Positions 23,194 to 34,100 of a stretch of 64,000 nt of DNA are shown in pieces. The first letter of the stretch is position 1. Every line of letters begins with the position of its first letter. The notes under the pieces were generated by a model. The model was not told the DNA's origin. It saw only the letters and a list, made by a program, of their open reading frames with translations, and did not search any database. The DNA comes from Deltaproteobacteria bacterium (GTDB taxonomy: Bacteria; Myxococcota_A; UBA9042; PHBI01). The translations under genes and the position numbers were made by a program. The DNA is taken from NCBI GenBank assembly GCA_020632715.1, contig JACKFA010000006.1, positions 62,001 to 126,000 on the forward strand. The letters are read 5' to 3'.

Positions 23194-24705
23194 TTGGACA
23201 CGCTGCCCGCCCTCTACCGCCACCCGCTGACGCTCGCGACGGACCTCTACCAGCTCACGATGGCGTACGGCTATTGGAAGACCGGGGCGGCCTCGCGCGA
23301 CGCGGTGTTCCACCTCTTCTTCCGGAAGAACCCCTTCGGCGGCGGCTACGCGGTCGCGGCCGGGCTCGACCACGTCATCGACTACCTGCGCGAGTTCCGG
23401 TTCGGCGAGGAGGACCTCGCGTACCTCGCGACGCTCACGGGCGCCGACGGGGAGCGCCTCTTCGAGCAGGCGTTCCTCGACCACCTCGGCGGGATGACGG
23501 GCCTCGATCTCGACGTGGACGCGGTCCCCGAGGGGACGGTCGTCTTCCCGCACGAGCCGCTCGTGCGCGTGCGCGGGCCGCTCGTGCAGGCGCAGATCGT
23601 GGAGACGCTGCTCCTGAACCTCGTGAACTTCCAGACGCTCATCGCGACGAAGGCGGCGCGCGTGTGCCTCGCGGCGAAGGGCGATCAGGTGCTCGAGTTC
23701 GGGCTCCGGCGCGCGCAGGGCATCGACGGCGGGCTCGCGGCGAGCCGCGCGGCGTACATCGGCGGGTGCGCGGCGACCTCGAACGTGCTCGCCGGGAAGC
23801 TCTTCGGGATCCCGGTGAAGGGCACGCACGCGCACAGCTGGGTCATGGTCTTCGAGGACGAGCTCGAGGCGTTCGAGGCGTACGCGGACGCGATGCCGAA
23901 CAACTGCGTCTTCCTCGTGGACACCTATGACACGCTCGAGGGCGTCCGGCGCGCGGTCACCGTGGGGCGGCGCCTCCGCGAGCGCGGCCACGAGCTGCTC
24001 GGCGTGCGGCTCGACTCCGGCGACCTCGCGTACCTCTCGATCGAGGCGCGGAAGATCCTCGACGAGGGCGGCTTCCCGGGGGCGGCCATCGTCGCGTCGA
24101 ACGACCTCGACGAGGTGCTCGTCGAGAGCCTGAAGCACCAGGGGGCGCCGATCTCCGTCTGGGGCGTCGGGACGAAGCTCGTGACGGCGTACGATCAGCC
24201 GGCGCTCGGCGGGGTCTACAAGCTCTCGGCGTGGCGCGACGGCGGCGCGCCGTGGCGCTACAGCATCAAGCTCTCCGAGCAGGCCATCAAGGTGTCGACG
24301 CCCGGCATGCTCAACATCCGGCGCTTCGAGGAGGCCGGGGTGTACGTCGCGGACTGCGTCTACGACGAGCTCCTCGGGCTGCCGCAGCCGTGCGTCATCA
24401 TCGACCCGGCGGACGGCACGCGGCGCAAGGTGCTCACGCCGGCGAACCCCTCGGAGCAGCTGCTCGTGCCGATCTTCCGCGGCGGGAGCCTGGTCTACGA
24501 GCGCCCGACGCTCGACGAGATCCGCGCCCGCCGCGAGGCGCAGCTCGCGAAGGTGCACGCCGGCATCAAGCGGTTCCACTATCCGCACCAGTACCCGGTG
24601 GGGCTCGAGGCGGGGCTCTACGAGCTCAAGCAGGAGCTCGTGCTCGAGGCGCGCGGCTTCGGGAAGGGGAAGGCGGCGGCCGGGGGCGAGGGGGGCGCGC
24701 GATGA
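23194..24705 (+). CDS. pncB: Nicotinate phosphoribosyltransferase
   Basis: 503 aa. Converts nicotinate and PRPP to nicotinate mononucleotide in the Preiss-Handler branch of NAD synthesis. Family motifs: TDLYQLTMAYGYW near residue 20, KNPFGGGYAVAAGL, VNFQTLIATKAARV, EFGLRRAQGIDGGLAASRAAYIGG, GTHAHSWVMVF, RLDSGDLAYLS and GVGTKLVTA. TTG 23194 has GAGGAG 8 bases upstream and begins the normal N-terminus. Start and stop overlap neighbours: it follows vapC by 11 bases and overlaps nadE by 4 (ATGA). Confidence 0.95.
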   Translation: MDTLPALYRHPLTLATDLYQLTMAYGYWKTGAASRDAVFHLFFRKNPFGGGYAVAAGLDHVIDYLREFRFGEEDLAYLATLTGADGERLFEQAFLDHLGGMTGLDLDVDAVPEGTVVFPHEPLVRVRGPLVQAQIVETLLLNLVNFQTLIATKAARVCLAAKGDQVLEFGLRRAQGIDGGLAASRAAYIGGCAATSNVLAGKLFGIPVKGTHAHSWVMVFEDELEAFEAYADAMPNNCVFLVDTYDTLEGVRRAVTVGRRLRERGHELLGVRLDSGDLAYLSIEARKILDEGGFPGAAIVASNDLDEVLVESLKHQGAPISVWGVGTKLVTAYDQPALGGVYKLSAWRDGGAPWRYSIKLSEQAIKVSTPGMLNIRRFEEAGVYVADCVYDELLGLPQPCVIIDPADGTRRKVLTPANPSEQLLVPIFRGGSLVYERPTLDEIRARREAQLAKVHAGIKRFHYPHQYPVGLEAGLYELKQELVLEARGFGKGKAAAGGEGGAR

Positions 24706-26711
24706 GGCTCGTGAAGGTCGGCGCGGCGGTCCTGAACCAGACGCCGCTCGGGTGGGACCACAACCGGGGCACCATCGTCGCGGCCATCGAGGCGGCGCGC
24801 GAGGCCGGGGTGACGCTCCTCTGCCTGCCGGAGATGGCGATCCCCGGGTACGGCTGCCAGGACGCGTTCCAGTCGCCGAGCGTGCAGAACATGGCGATGA
24901 GCGTGCTGGTCGACGAGATCGCGCCGCGCACCGAGGGGATCGCGGTGTGCGTGGGGTTGCCGGTGCTCTACCGGAACAACCTCTTCAACGCGGTGGCGGT
25001 GGTCGCGGACGGCGTCGTCCAGGGCTTCGTGTGCAAGCGGCACCTCGCGGGCGACGGTGTGCACTACGAGCCGCGCTGGTTCGAGCCCTGGCAGCAGGGG
25101 TTCCGCTCGCACGTCGAGGTCGACGGGCGCGCCGTGCCCATCGGGGACCTCTACTTCGACCTCGGCGGGGTGAAGATCGGGTTCGAGATCTGCGAGGACG
25201 CGTGGGTCGCGTCGCGGCCGGGGAGCAGCATGGCGGGGCGCGGGGTGGACATCATCCTGAACCCGTCGGCGAGCCACTTCGCGTTCGACAAGCTCGACGT
25301 GCGGAAGCGCTTCGTGATCGAGGGGTCGCGGGCGTTCGGGGTGGCCTACGTGTACGCGAACCTGCTCGGGAACGACGCGGGGCGCATCGTGTACGACGGG
25401 GGCGCGCTGATCGCGGTGCAGGGGCGGCTCGTGGCGCAGGGGGAGCGCTTCGGGTACGGGGACATGGCGCTCACGACGGCGGTGGTCGACGTCGAGCAGA
25501 TGCGCATGGTGCAGGCGTGGACGAACAGCTTCCGGACGCGCTTCGAGGAGACGCCGGACGAGTGCGTGAAGGCGCCGTTCGCGTGGCCGCCGCGGGAGCC
25601 GGAGGTCGAGCCGACGCTGGTCCGGGCTGCGTGGGAGGAGTCGCCGCATCGGAAGGAGGAGGAGTTCACGCGGGCGGTGTCGCTCGCGCTCTTCGACTAC
25701 ATGCGGCGGAGCCGGTCGCGCGGGTTCGTGGTGAGCTTGTCGGGCGGGGCGGACTCGGCGGCGTGCGCGTGCCTGGTCGCGTTGATGACGCGGCTCGCGG
25801 TGGGGGACCTCGGGCGCGAGGGGTTTTTGCGGAAGCTCTCGTACCTGGGGTCGCTCGGGGACGCGGCGGATGAGCGGGAGATGGTGCGCCGGCTGCTCTT
25901 GACGGTGTACCAGGCGACGCGGAACAGCGGGGAGGTGACGCGGACGGCGGCGCGGGAGGTCGCGGACGCGGTCGGGGCGGAGCACATGGACATCGACGTG
26001 GACGCGCTGGTCGCGCAGTACACGGCGATCGTGGAGGGGGCGCTCGGGCGCGAGCTCACGTGGGAGCGGGACGACATCGCGCTCCAGAACGTGCAGGCGC
26101 GGGCGCGCGGGCCGAGCGTGTGGATGCTGACGAACCTGCGCGGGGCGCTCTTGTTGTCGACGAGCAACCGGTCGGAGGCGGCGGTCGGCTACGCGACGAT
26201 GGACGGTGACACGTGCGGCGGGCTCTCGCCGATCGCCGGCATCGACAAGGCGTTCCTCAGGCAGTGGCTCCGGTGGCTCGAGGTGGAGGGGCCGACGGGG
26301 CTCGGCCCGATCGCGGCGGTGCGCGCGGTGAACGTGCAGGCGCCGACGGCGGAGCTGAGGCCCCAGAGCGAGGGGCAGACGGACGAGGCGGACCTGATGC
26401 CGTACCCGCTGCTCGACGCGATCGAGGGGGCGGCCATCCGCGACAAGCAGGACCCGCTCGAGACGTTCCTGCTGATGCGCGTGAGGTTCCCGCAGTACGC
26501 GCCGCGTCAGCTCGGGGCGTGGGTCGAGCGGTTCTACGTGCTGTGGTGCCGGAACCAGTGGAAGCGCGAGCGCTACGCGCCGAGCTTCCACGTGGACGAC
26601 AAGAACCTCGACCCGAAGACGTGGTGCCGCTTCCCGATCCTGTCGAGCGGCTTCGAGCGGGAGCTCCAGGATCTCAGGGCCTACGTCGCGACGCACCACC
26701 CGGCGGGGTAG
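24702..26711 (+). CDS. nadE: Glutamine-dependent NAD+ synthetase
   Basis: 669 aa. N-terminal nitrilase-type glutaminase domain with catalytic Glu44 (CLPEMAIPGYG), Lys112 (VCKRHLAGDG) and Cys164 (FEICEDAW); C-terminal amidotransferase synthetase domain with the P-loop SGGADS (346-351), followed by STSNRSEAAVGY and DGDTCGGLSP. It amidates nicotinate adenine dinucleotide to NAD+ using ammonia channelled from glutamine. ATG 24702 overlaps the pncB stop, so the two steps of NAD salvage are coupled. nadD, which would supply the intermediate, is not in this window. Confidence 0.96.
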   Translation: MRLVKVGAAVLNQTPLGWDHNRGTIVAAIEAAREAGVTLLCLPEMAIPGYGCQDAFQSPSVQNMAMSVLVDEIAPRTEGIAVCVGLPVLYRNNLFNAVAVVADGVVQGFVCKRHLAGDGVHYEPRWFEPWQQGFRSHVEVDGRAVPIGDLYFDLGGVKIGFEICEDAWVASRPGSSMAGRGVDIILNPSASHFAFDKLDVRKRFVIEGSRAFGVAYVYANLLGNDAGRIVYDGGALIAVQGRLVAQGERFGYGDMALTTAVVDVEQMRMVQAWTNSFRTRFEETPDECVKAPFAWPPREPEVEPTLVRAAWEESPHRKEEEFTRAVSLALFDYMRRSRSRGFVVSLSGGADSAACACLVALMTRLAVGDLGREGFLRKLSYLGSLGDAADEREMVRRLLLTVYQATRNSGEVTRTAAREVADAVGAEHMDIDVDALVAQYTAIVEGALGRELTWERDDIALQNVQARARGPSVWMLTNLRGALLLSTSNRSEAAVGYATMDGDTCGGLSPIAGIDKAFLRQWLRWLEVEGPTGLGPIAAVRAVNVQAPTAELRPQSEGQTDEADLMPYPLLDAIEGAAIRDKQDPLETFLLMRVRFPQYAPRQLGAWVERFYVLWCRNQWKRERYAPSFHVDDKNLDPKTWCRFPILSSGFERELQDLRAYVATHHPAG

Positions 26712-26743
26712 GCATCGGGGCGAGGAGCGAGGCGGGGGCGCGC

Positions 26744-29700
26744 TCAGGGGCAGTGCTGAAGGGGCGTGTAGGTGCATCCGCCCAGATACGTCGACCACGG
26801 CTCGCACCACCAGCGGCGGCAGGCGGTGCCATCGTCGCACCAGGCGCGCGAGAGGCACGCGCCACAGTCACCGCCGGGCTGGAACTCGTGGGTACAGGCA
26901 CCGGCGGTCCCCGCGTCGACGGTGCAGGGGTCGTTGTCGTCGCAGGGCTCCGGCGGCCCGTCGCACGGCGCCAGCTCGAGGATGGAGAGCTCCCGTCGGC
27001 GCGAGTCGTACGTGATGATCCGTGGGACGCCGTTCACGACGGCTGCGCGGCTCGGGCTGAACGCTTGCGCGCCATGGCCGAGCACCGCCGCACCGACGAG
27101 CCCGCTCGGCGTGCACACGTTCGCGAGCGCGTGCGGCTCGTCGACCGTCCCGAGGTCGAGCCGCAGCTCACAGTCGTGGTCGAGGAGGGTGGAGATGCCC
27201 CACGCGACGTCGCATTCGACGGTGCCTGCGTGGGGCACGCGCTCGACGACCGCGCGCGCTTGCGTGTCGATGGTGACGCTGATGTCCTCAGTCGTCGACA
27301 CGAACAAGAGCGAGCCGGCTCCCTCCCGCAGGGTCTGCGCGACGACCTGACATCCCTCGCATGGAGGCTCGATCTCGACGTGCCAGAGGAGCGAGCCGTC
27401 CTCGCCGATCTCCCCGACGACGGCGCGGGGCTGGTACTGGCCGTCCGGCTCGTAGCTCGTTGTCTCGCCGGAGACGAACACGCGGCCTCGCGTCGTCGCG
27501 AACAGGGACCGCGGGCGGAGGAATTCAGACGCGCCGAAGGCCCAGGCCGGCTCGCGCCAGAGCACCTCGCCCGTGTCGATGTCGAAACGCCACACGTCCG
27601 GCGGCGTCACCGGATAGTAGTCGACGGTCTCGCTGAACACCGTGCAGTCGCGATCTCGACACACCGCCTCGACCGCCGTCCCGTTGACGTCGACCGAGAA
27701 CTGCACCTCGATGCCAGCGTCGTCGAGGCCGACGAACCAGCTGCGGTGGTCGGCGTAGTCGTCGCCGCTCCCGTCGGCAGCGTAGCCATACGTCTCGATG
27801 TTCCCGAAAGCGAGCAGGCCTCCGCCGGCCCTCTCGGTCAGCCGCGCGCCCGGGAGGCGCTGTTCGACCTCGACGTAGCCCTCGACCTCGGGGGCCTGGT
27901 CCGCGAGCCAGAGGTAGCTCTCACCGACGGCGTCCCCGGTGACGTCGAAGCGCGCGAGCGTGACGCCCAGGCTGTCGCTGCGCAGTAACGCGACGTCGCC
28001 GGACGGCGTGAACCGGCTGAGCGTGTAGTCCGTCGGGATCGTCCCCGTGCGCTCGAGACAGACGCCGGTCGCAGAGCTGCAGACGCAGGGACCCGGCCCG
28101 ACACAGGCGTCGTGCTCGTCGCTCAGCTGATCGTCGTCGCTGTCGTTCGACAAGGCCTCGGGACACCCGTCGCCGTCGAGATCCGCTCGCGTCGTGACGA
28201 CGTCGGGGCACGCGTCGTCGACGTCCGGGATCCCGTCCCCGTCGTCGTCGTCGTCCTCGTCGTCCTGGCAGCCGTCGCGGTCGAGGTCCGGACCGACCCC
28301 CACGGCCCCGAGCGGGCAGCCGTCGTCGTCGTCCGCGACGCCGTCGCCGTCGTCGTCCGTGTCGTCGAGGTCGCTGCAGCCGTCGCCGTCGTAGTCGTCC
28401 GCGGGCGCGGTCGGGAGGGTCGGGCAGCGGTCGTCCCCGTCGAGGAGCCCGTCCCCGTCGTCGTCGTCGTCCTCCCCGGCGTCCTGGCAGCCGTCGCCGT
28501 CGATGTCCGTCGCGGCGCCGGCGCTCCATCCCGTCTCACCGCGCGGGCACGCGTCCTCGTCATCACCGACGCCGTCGCCGTCGTCGTCGTCGCTCTCGGC
28601 GTCCTGGCAGCCGTCGCCGTCGTGGTCGTCGCCGACCCCGACGAGCCCCAGCGGGCACGCGTCGGCGGCGTTCGGGATCCCGTCGGCGTCCGCGTCGTCG
28701 TCCTCCCCGTCCGCGCAGCCGTCGCCGTCGTGGTCGGCGCCGCGTGGCCACGGCGAGAGGGCGCAGGGATCCACGCCGTCGTCGAGCCCGTCCCCGTCGT
28801 CGTCCGCGTCCTCGTCGGCGTCGCGGCAGCCGTCGCCGTCGTGGTCCGTGTCGGCGCCGGAGGTCCACCCGAGCGCGCCCGCCGCGCAGGCGTCGGCCTC
28901 GTCGCTGACGCCGTCGCCGTCGTCGTCCTCGTCCTCTCCCTGGTCCTCGCAGCCGTCCCCGTCCCGATCCGTCGCCGCCTCGGCGCGCCAGCCCGTCGTC
29001 CCGGCCGCGCAGCCGTCCGCCCCGTCCTCGACGCCGTCCCCGTCGTCGTCGCCGTCCTGGTCTTCGTCGCGGCAGCCGTCGCCGTCGTGGTCCGTCGCGG
29101 CGTCGGACGTCCACCCCACGAGCTCCGCCACGCAGCCGTCCGCCGTGTCGACGACGCCGTCCCCGTCGACGTCCTCGTCGCACACGTCGCCGAGCGCGTC
29201 GCCGTCGCGGTCCTCCTGGCCGGGGTTGTCCGTGAAGCGGCAGTTGTCGGCGTCGCCCTCGACCCAGTCCCGGTCGCACTCGGCGCCGCAGTCCTGCACG
29301 TAGCCGTGCGGGTTCTCGAGGTCTCCCGGCGCCTCGCACACGGTCGAGCAGTAGCTCACGCACGCGCCGGCGGCCGCGTCGCACGCGTCCTCCCGCTCGT
29401 CGCACGCGCCGCAGCCGAGCCCGCCGCACTCGCGCCCGGCGCACGAGTCCGAGAAGAGCTCCGCCGTGCAGCCCGGGCCGAAGCCCGTCGCCGTGAACGT
29501 GAACGCCGCGGCCTCGGTCGTGTCCGCGCCCGCGACGCGCACGCTCGCGACGTGGTCGCCGAGCTTCTTCGGCGAGCAATAGCCGATGAGGTAGGTGCGG
29601 GCGACCTGCCGCGCGATCCGGTTCGCGAGCGCCGAGAAGGCCGTCTCGAGCCCGGGGCCGTCCTGCGCCGTGAAGACCCCGCCCGGCGCGAGCGCGGCGA

Positions 29701-31132
29701 GCGCGGCCTCATCGTAGTCGGGCGTCTGCAGACCCACCGCGACGAGCTCGTTGGTCGTCGCGGTGACCGCCGCGACCGCGTCCTCCTCGGTGAGCCAGCT
29801 CGCGGTGTCGCGCCCGTCCGTGAAGAGGACCAGGTGCCCGATCGTGAAGGCGCCGCCTGCGTTCTCGGCGCGGAAGGCGGCCTGCGCGGCGTCGCTGTGG
29901 GCCAGCGCCTGCGCGACGGCGCCGCGGAGGTTGGTCGACGCGGGGTCGGGCGAGACATAGCCCGTCAGGTCGGCGAGGCGCCCGAGGACCGTGGCCGCGT
30001 CGCGCTGGAAGCCCTGCCAGACGACGCTCTGCTCGGGGCCCGAGAAGAGCTCGATCGAGACGCGCACGGGCAGGGCCTCGTCGACCATGACGCGGTCGAC
30101 GAAGGCGCGGGCGGCCGCGACGAGATCCGGCAAGCGGCTCGCCGTGGAGCTCGACATGTCGAGGACGAGCGTCACGAAGACCGCGACGCCGTCGTTCGCG
30201 AGCACGGAGACGGCCGACTCGGAGGTGAGCGGCGCGCCGTCCTCGTCGATGACGAAGGCGGCCGGGCCGAGCGCGGTGAGCGGCGTGCCGTGGCAGTCGT
30301 CGACCGTGACGAAGAGGGCGACGCCGGACGGCGCGATGGTGCGTCCCTCGAGGAGGCGCGTCCGGGCGCAGGTCGGGTCCGGCGGGTCGACGTAGTCCGT
30401 GCCGTCGCCCGCGAAGGCGGTGCTGAAGTGGCTGACCGGCCCGGTGACGTGGCCGTCGGCGATCGACGCGCCGACCCACTGATACGCCGGGCCCGTCGCG
30501 CGGGAGAGGAAGAGCGCGACGGCGTCGGGCGGGGTGGTCGTCAGCGCCACGTCGAGGGTCGCGGGCGCCGCGAACACGAGGCCGTCGGGGGCGAAGGCGT
30601 AGACCGGGGAGTAGGCGGTGTAGCCGGCGGGCGGATCGCCGCCGAGGGTGACGCAGATCGTCGTGTCGTCGGCGAGCGCGCCCGCGGGGACCGTGAGCGT
30701 CGCGCCGGCGAACGTCGCGACGCCGCCCGCCGGGCCGATGACGGCGCCGTCGCCGCCAGGGCAGAGCGGGGGCTCCGCGGTGTCGACCGTGTCTGCGACG
30801 TCTGCCCCGTCCGCGACGTCCTCCCCATCGGTGTCGTCGCTGTCCGCCCCGTCCGCGATCTCCTCTGCGCCGGGGTCCGTCGCGTCGGAGTCTTCCGTAT
30901 CCGCGGCGTCGTCCGTGTCCGCGTCCGCGTCCTCGACGGCGTCGACCACGTCCAGGGCGTCCCCGTCACCCGAGGCGCCGTCCCGCGCGTCCCCGGCCGC
31001 CTCCGCCGTGTCGACGAGCGAGGCGGTGTCCTGCTCCGCTCCCGGCGCCTCGCCGCCGCAGCCGCCGCCGGCGAGCGCGAGGAGAGTCGCTGTGACGACC
31101 GAGAAGCCCCTCGCGAGCCGCGTGAGTTCCAT
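26744..31132 (-). CDS. Giant lipoprotein with VWA domain and TSP3 repeats (copy 1)
   Basis: 1462 aa. Lipobox GGGC (Cys25), then an Asp/Ala/Thr-rich linker to about 120. A beta domain (VATFAGATLTVPAGALADDT, about 127-240) is followed by a von Willebrand A domain with MIDAS DMSSS from Asp325 and FTDGRD near 445. A Cys-rich block (ECGGLGCGACDERED) leads into about ten TSP3 units (DHDGDGC, DDDGDGV) that should bind calcium, then a beta-rich C-terminus with a final Cys-rich motif (CDDNDPCTVD). ATG 31132 has AGGAGA 8 bases upstream. The next gene in the same operon, 28 bp upstream, is a full paralogue. Surface adhesion or calcium-dependent assembly is plausible, not shown. Confidence 0.9.
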   Translation of the reverse strand: MELTRLARGFSVVTATLLALAGGGCGGEAPGAEQDTASLVDTAEAAGDARDGASGDGDALDVVDAVEDADADTDDAADTEDSDATDPGAEEIADGADSDDTDGEDVADGADVADTVDTAEPPLCPGGDGAVIGPAGGVATFAGATLTVPAGALADDTTICVTLGGDPPAGYTAYSPVYAFAPDGLVFAAPATLDVALTTTPPDAVALFLSRATGPAYQWVGASIADGHVTGPVSHFSTAFAGDGTDYVDPPDPTCARTRLLEGRTIAPSGVALFVTVDDCHGTPLTALGPAAFVIDEDGAPLTSESAVSVLANDGVAVFVTLVLDMSSSTASRLPDLVAAARAFVDRVMVDEALPVRVSIELFSGPEQSVVWQGFQRDAATVLGRLADLTGYVSPDPASTNLRGAVAQALAHSDAAQAAFRAENAGGAFTIGHLVLFTDGRDTASWLTEEDAVAAVTATTNELVAVGLQTPDYDEAALAALAPGGVFTAQDGPGLETAFSALANRIARQVARTYLIGYCSPKKLGDHVASVRVAGADTTEAAAFTFTATGFGPGCTAELFSDSCAGRECGGLGCGACDEREDACDAAAGACVSYCSTVCEAPGDLENPHGYVQDCGAECDRDWVEGDADNCRFTDNPGQEDRDGDALGDVCDEDVDGDGVVDTADGCVAELVGWTSDAATDHDGDGCRDEDQDGDDDGDGVEDGADGCAAGTTGWRAEAATDRDGDGCEDQGEDEDDDGDGVSDEADACAAGALGWTSGADTDHDGDGCRDADEDADDDGDGLDDGVDPCALSPWPRGADHDGDGCADGEDDDADADGIPNAADACPLGLVGVGDDHDGDGCQDAESDDDDGDGVGDDEDACPRGETGWSAGAATDIDGDGCQDAGEDDDDDGDGLLDGDDRCPTLPTAPADDYDGDGCSDLDDTDDDGDGVADDDDGCPLGAVGVGPDLDRDGCQDDEDDDDDGDGIPDVDDACPDVVTTRADLDGDGCPEALSNDSDDDQLSDEHDACVGPGPCVCSSATGVCLERTGTIPTDYTLSRFTPSGDVALLRSDSLGVTLARFDVTGDAVGESYLWLADQAPEVEGYVEVEQRLPGARLTERAGGGLLAFGNIETYGYAADGSGDDYADHRSWFVGLDDAGIEVQFSVDVNGTAVEAVCRDRDCTVFSETVDYYPVTPPDVWRFDIDTGEVLWREPAWAFGASEFLRPRSLFATTRGRVFVSGETTSYEPDGQYQPRAVVGEIGEDGSLLWHVEIEPPCEGCQVVAQTLREGAGSLLFVSTTEDISVTIDTQARAVVERVPHAGTVECDVAWGISTLLDHDCELRLDLGTVDEPHALANVCTPSGLVGAAVLGHGAQAFSPSRAAVVNGVPRIITYDSRRRELSILELAPCDGPPEPCDDNDPCTVDAGTAGACTHEFQPGGDCGACLSRAWCDDGTACRRWWCEPWSTYLGGCTYTPLQHCP

Positions 31133-31160
31133 GTCGGTTCTCCTGGCTGCGCTCACCGCG

Positions 31161-34100
31161 TCAGTCGCCACAGCTCGATCCGTTGTGAAAACAACCCGCG
31201 GTCGACCCCCAGGGAAAGCAGCCATCGACCGTGCACGCGACCCCGTCGTCGCACGTCGCGGCGTTCGCGCACGCGCCGCAGATCGCGCTCGCTTCGAACT
31301 CGTGGACACACTCCGCGCCGCCGGCGCCGGAGTCCACCGTGCACATGTCGTCGTCCTCGCACGGCGACGCCGCGCTCCCGCAGGGGCCTACCGTGAGGAG
31401 CACCGGGTGGCTGGTCACCGCCTCGACGCCGAGGATCCTCACCCCCGTGGTCGTGACCACGGCCGACAGCGGCGCGGGGTACTGTCCCCCATGCCGGCGC
31501 GCGAGCTCGCTCGCGAGCCCCTCGGCGCCGCAGAAGTCGACCCCCAGCCGCGTCCCGTCGGCGCCCCCGAAGACCGCGCGCACCGCGACACGGCAGCCGC
31601 CGTCGACCCATTGTCCGTCGCCTCGGCAGGTGGACTCCTCGCTGAGCGGCAGCCTCTCGAGCACGCTCCGGGCGTCGGGATCCACGACGACGCGGAACGT
31701 CGTCTTCGTGGTCACGAGGAGCCGCCCGTCGCCGGCCTCGAACAGCGCGTCGACGGCGTCGCAGTGGACCGTCCCGCACGTCGCCCCGAGCGGCCGCCAC
31801 CAGGCCAGCGCGCCGCTCTCGTCGACCTCGCCGACGAACGCCGTCCCGGCGCCGTAGTTCGCCTCCCCCGCGACGAAGACCCGCCCGGAGCGCGTCGCGA
31901 GCAGCCTCTCCGGCATGAGCACCGTCTCCTCGTCCACCTGCCAGAACGAGACCCGGAAGATCTCGGCGCCGTCGACGAGCGCCACGCGTACGAGCTCATC
32001 CTCGGTGATCGCGGTGTAGTCCGCGTCCCGCACCGCCGGCGGGACCTCGTTCGACTCGCGCCGGACCGCGAAGGCGACCTCGCCAGCCGGGTCGAGGCCC
32101 ACGTACCACGCGAAGATGCCGTCGACCGACTCCGGCGCCGTCGGGTCCTCGGGGAGGAACGCCGTCCGCAGCACGCGCACGTCGAGGACGGCCGCGTAGC
32201 TCGGGCTCGCGGTGATCTCGAGCTGGTGCACGAGCAGATCGACGGCGTCGTACCCCGGGACGTCGATGATGTCCCCGAGCTGCAGCAACGGGACCGGCGC
32301 GCCGCGCTTGGTGCCGTCGTCCTCGAGCCGCTGGGCGTAGACGGTGTCCCGCTCGACCTCGCCGGTCCAGAGCCCGCCGTCGGGCGCGAGGGCGAGGGGG
32401 CGCAGGAGCACCGGCAGCACGACCTCCTGGTTCACGCAGAGGGCCGCCGCCCCGCAGAGACAGTCCTCGCCGATGCACACGTCGTGTGCGTCGGGGATGC
32501 CGTCCGCGTCGCCGTCGCCGATGTCGAGGTTCGCGCAGCCGTCGCCGTCGGGGTCGAGCCGCGGCGCCGGCGCGTCGTGCGGGCACGGGTCCACGTCATC
32601 GTCCACGCCGTCGCCGTCGTCATCGCGATCCTCGGCGTCCGGGCAGCCGTCGTGGTCGAGGTCCTCACCTGGCGGCGCGAAGGAGCCCGGGCACGGGTCG
32701 ACCTCGTCGGCGACGCCGTCGCCGTCGTCGTCGTCGTCCACGTCCGCGCCGCAGCCGTCGCGGTCCTGATCCTCCCCCTGCGTGCCCACGAGGGCGAGGC
32801 ACGGGTCGATGTCGTCCGGGACGCCGTCGCCGTCGTCGTCGAGGTCCTCGTCGGCGTCGCGGCAGCCGTCGCCGTCGAGGTCGGTCGCGGGGCTGGGCTC
32901 CCACCCGACGGCGCCGACCGGACACCGGTCCGCCGTGTCCGGCACGCCGTCATCGTCGTCGTCCGCGTCCTCCGTGTCCTTGCAGCCGTCGCCGTCGCGA
33001 TCCCCGCCGAGGCCGATCCCGCCGCGCGGGCAGGCGTCGTCCGCGTCGTTCAGGCCGTCGTCGTCGTCGTCGTAGTCCTCGACGTCGGCGCACCCGTCGT
33101 GCTCGTAGTCGGGCAGGGGCGGGCGGGGCGAGTAGTGACAGGCGTCGTCGGCGTCGAGCACGCCGTCGCCGTCGTCGTCGTCGTCCTCGGTGACGTCGTA
33201 GCAGCCGTCGTCGTCCTGATCGAAGAGGCTCGTCCGGTTCCAGTTGATCCGCCCCCGCGGGCAACCGTCCTCGGCGTCGAGCTTGCCGTCGTTGTCGTCG
33301 TCGTCGTCCTCGCCGTCGTCCTGGCAGCCGTCGTGGTCGTGGTCCGTCGTCGTGTCCGAGGTCCAGCCGACGTCCCCGAGAGGGCACGCGTCCTGCGTGT
33401 CGAGCTTGCCGTCGTTGTCGTCGTCGGTGTCGTCGGTGGCGTCGTCGCAGCCGTCGCCGTCGTGGTCCGTCTCGGCCGTCGAGAGCCAGCCGGGCGCCGC
33501 GGTGTTGCACCGGTCGGCCGCGTTCGCGACGCCGTCACCGTCGATGTCGGGGTCGCAGGCGTCGCCGACGCCGTCGATGTCGCGATCCCGCTGGTCCGCG
33601 TTCGTGGCGAAGGGGCAGTTGTCGTCGTCGCCCGTGAGCCAGTCCTTGTCGCACTCGTCGGGACAGTCCTGCGGGTAGCCGTGCGGGTTCTCGAACGTCC
33701 CGGCGCCGCCGGAGCACGCCGTCGTGCAGTAGCTGAGGCAGCGGCCGGTGGCCGTGCAGATGGCCTCGCGCTCGTCGCACGCGCCGCAGCCGAGCCCGCC
33801 GCATTCGCGCTCCGCGCACGCGTCCGTGAAGATCGCCGTCGTGCAGCCGGCCGTGAAGCCCGTCGCGTCGAAGGTGAACGTGGCGGCGTCGGTCTCGAGC
33901 CCCGCGATCCGCACGCTCGCGTCGTGCTCGGCGTTCTTCTTGGGCGAGCAATAGCCGATGAGGTAGGTCCGCGCGACCTGCCGCCCGATGCGGTTCGCCA
34001 GCGCCCCGAACGCCGCCGCGAGCCCGCCCCCGTCGCGCGCCGTGAACACGCCCCCCGGCGCGAGCGCCATGAGCGCCTGCTCGTCGTAGTCGGCGCTCTC

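Noticed and set aside
28112..29220. Dense GTC/GTCGTC runs that look like tandem repeats or a microsatellite
   Set aside because: They are the codons of the TSP3 acidic repeats, so they are coding repeats rather than an independent DNA element.
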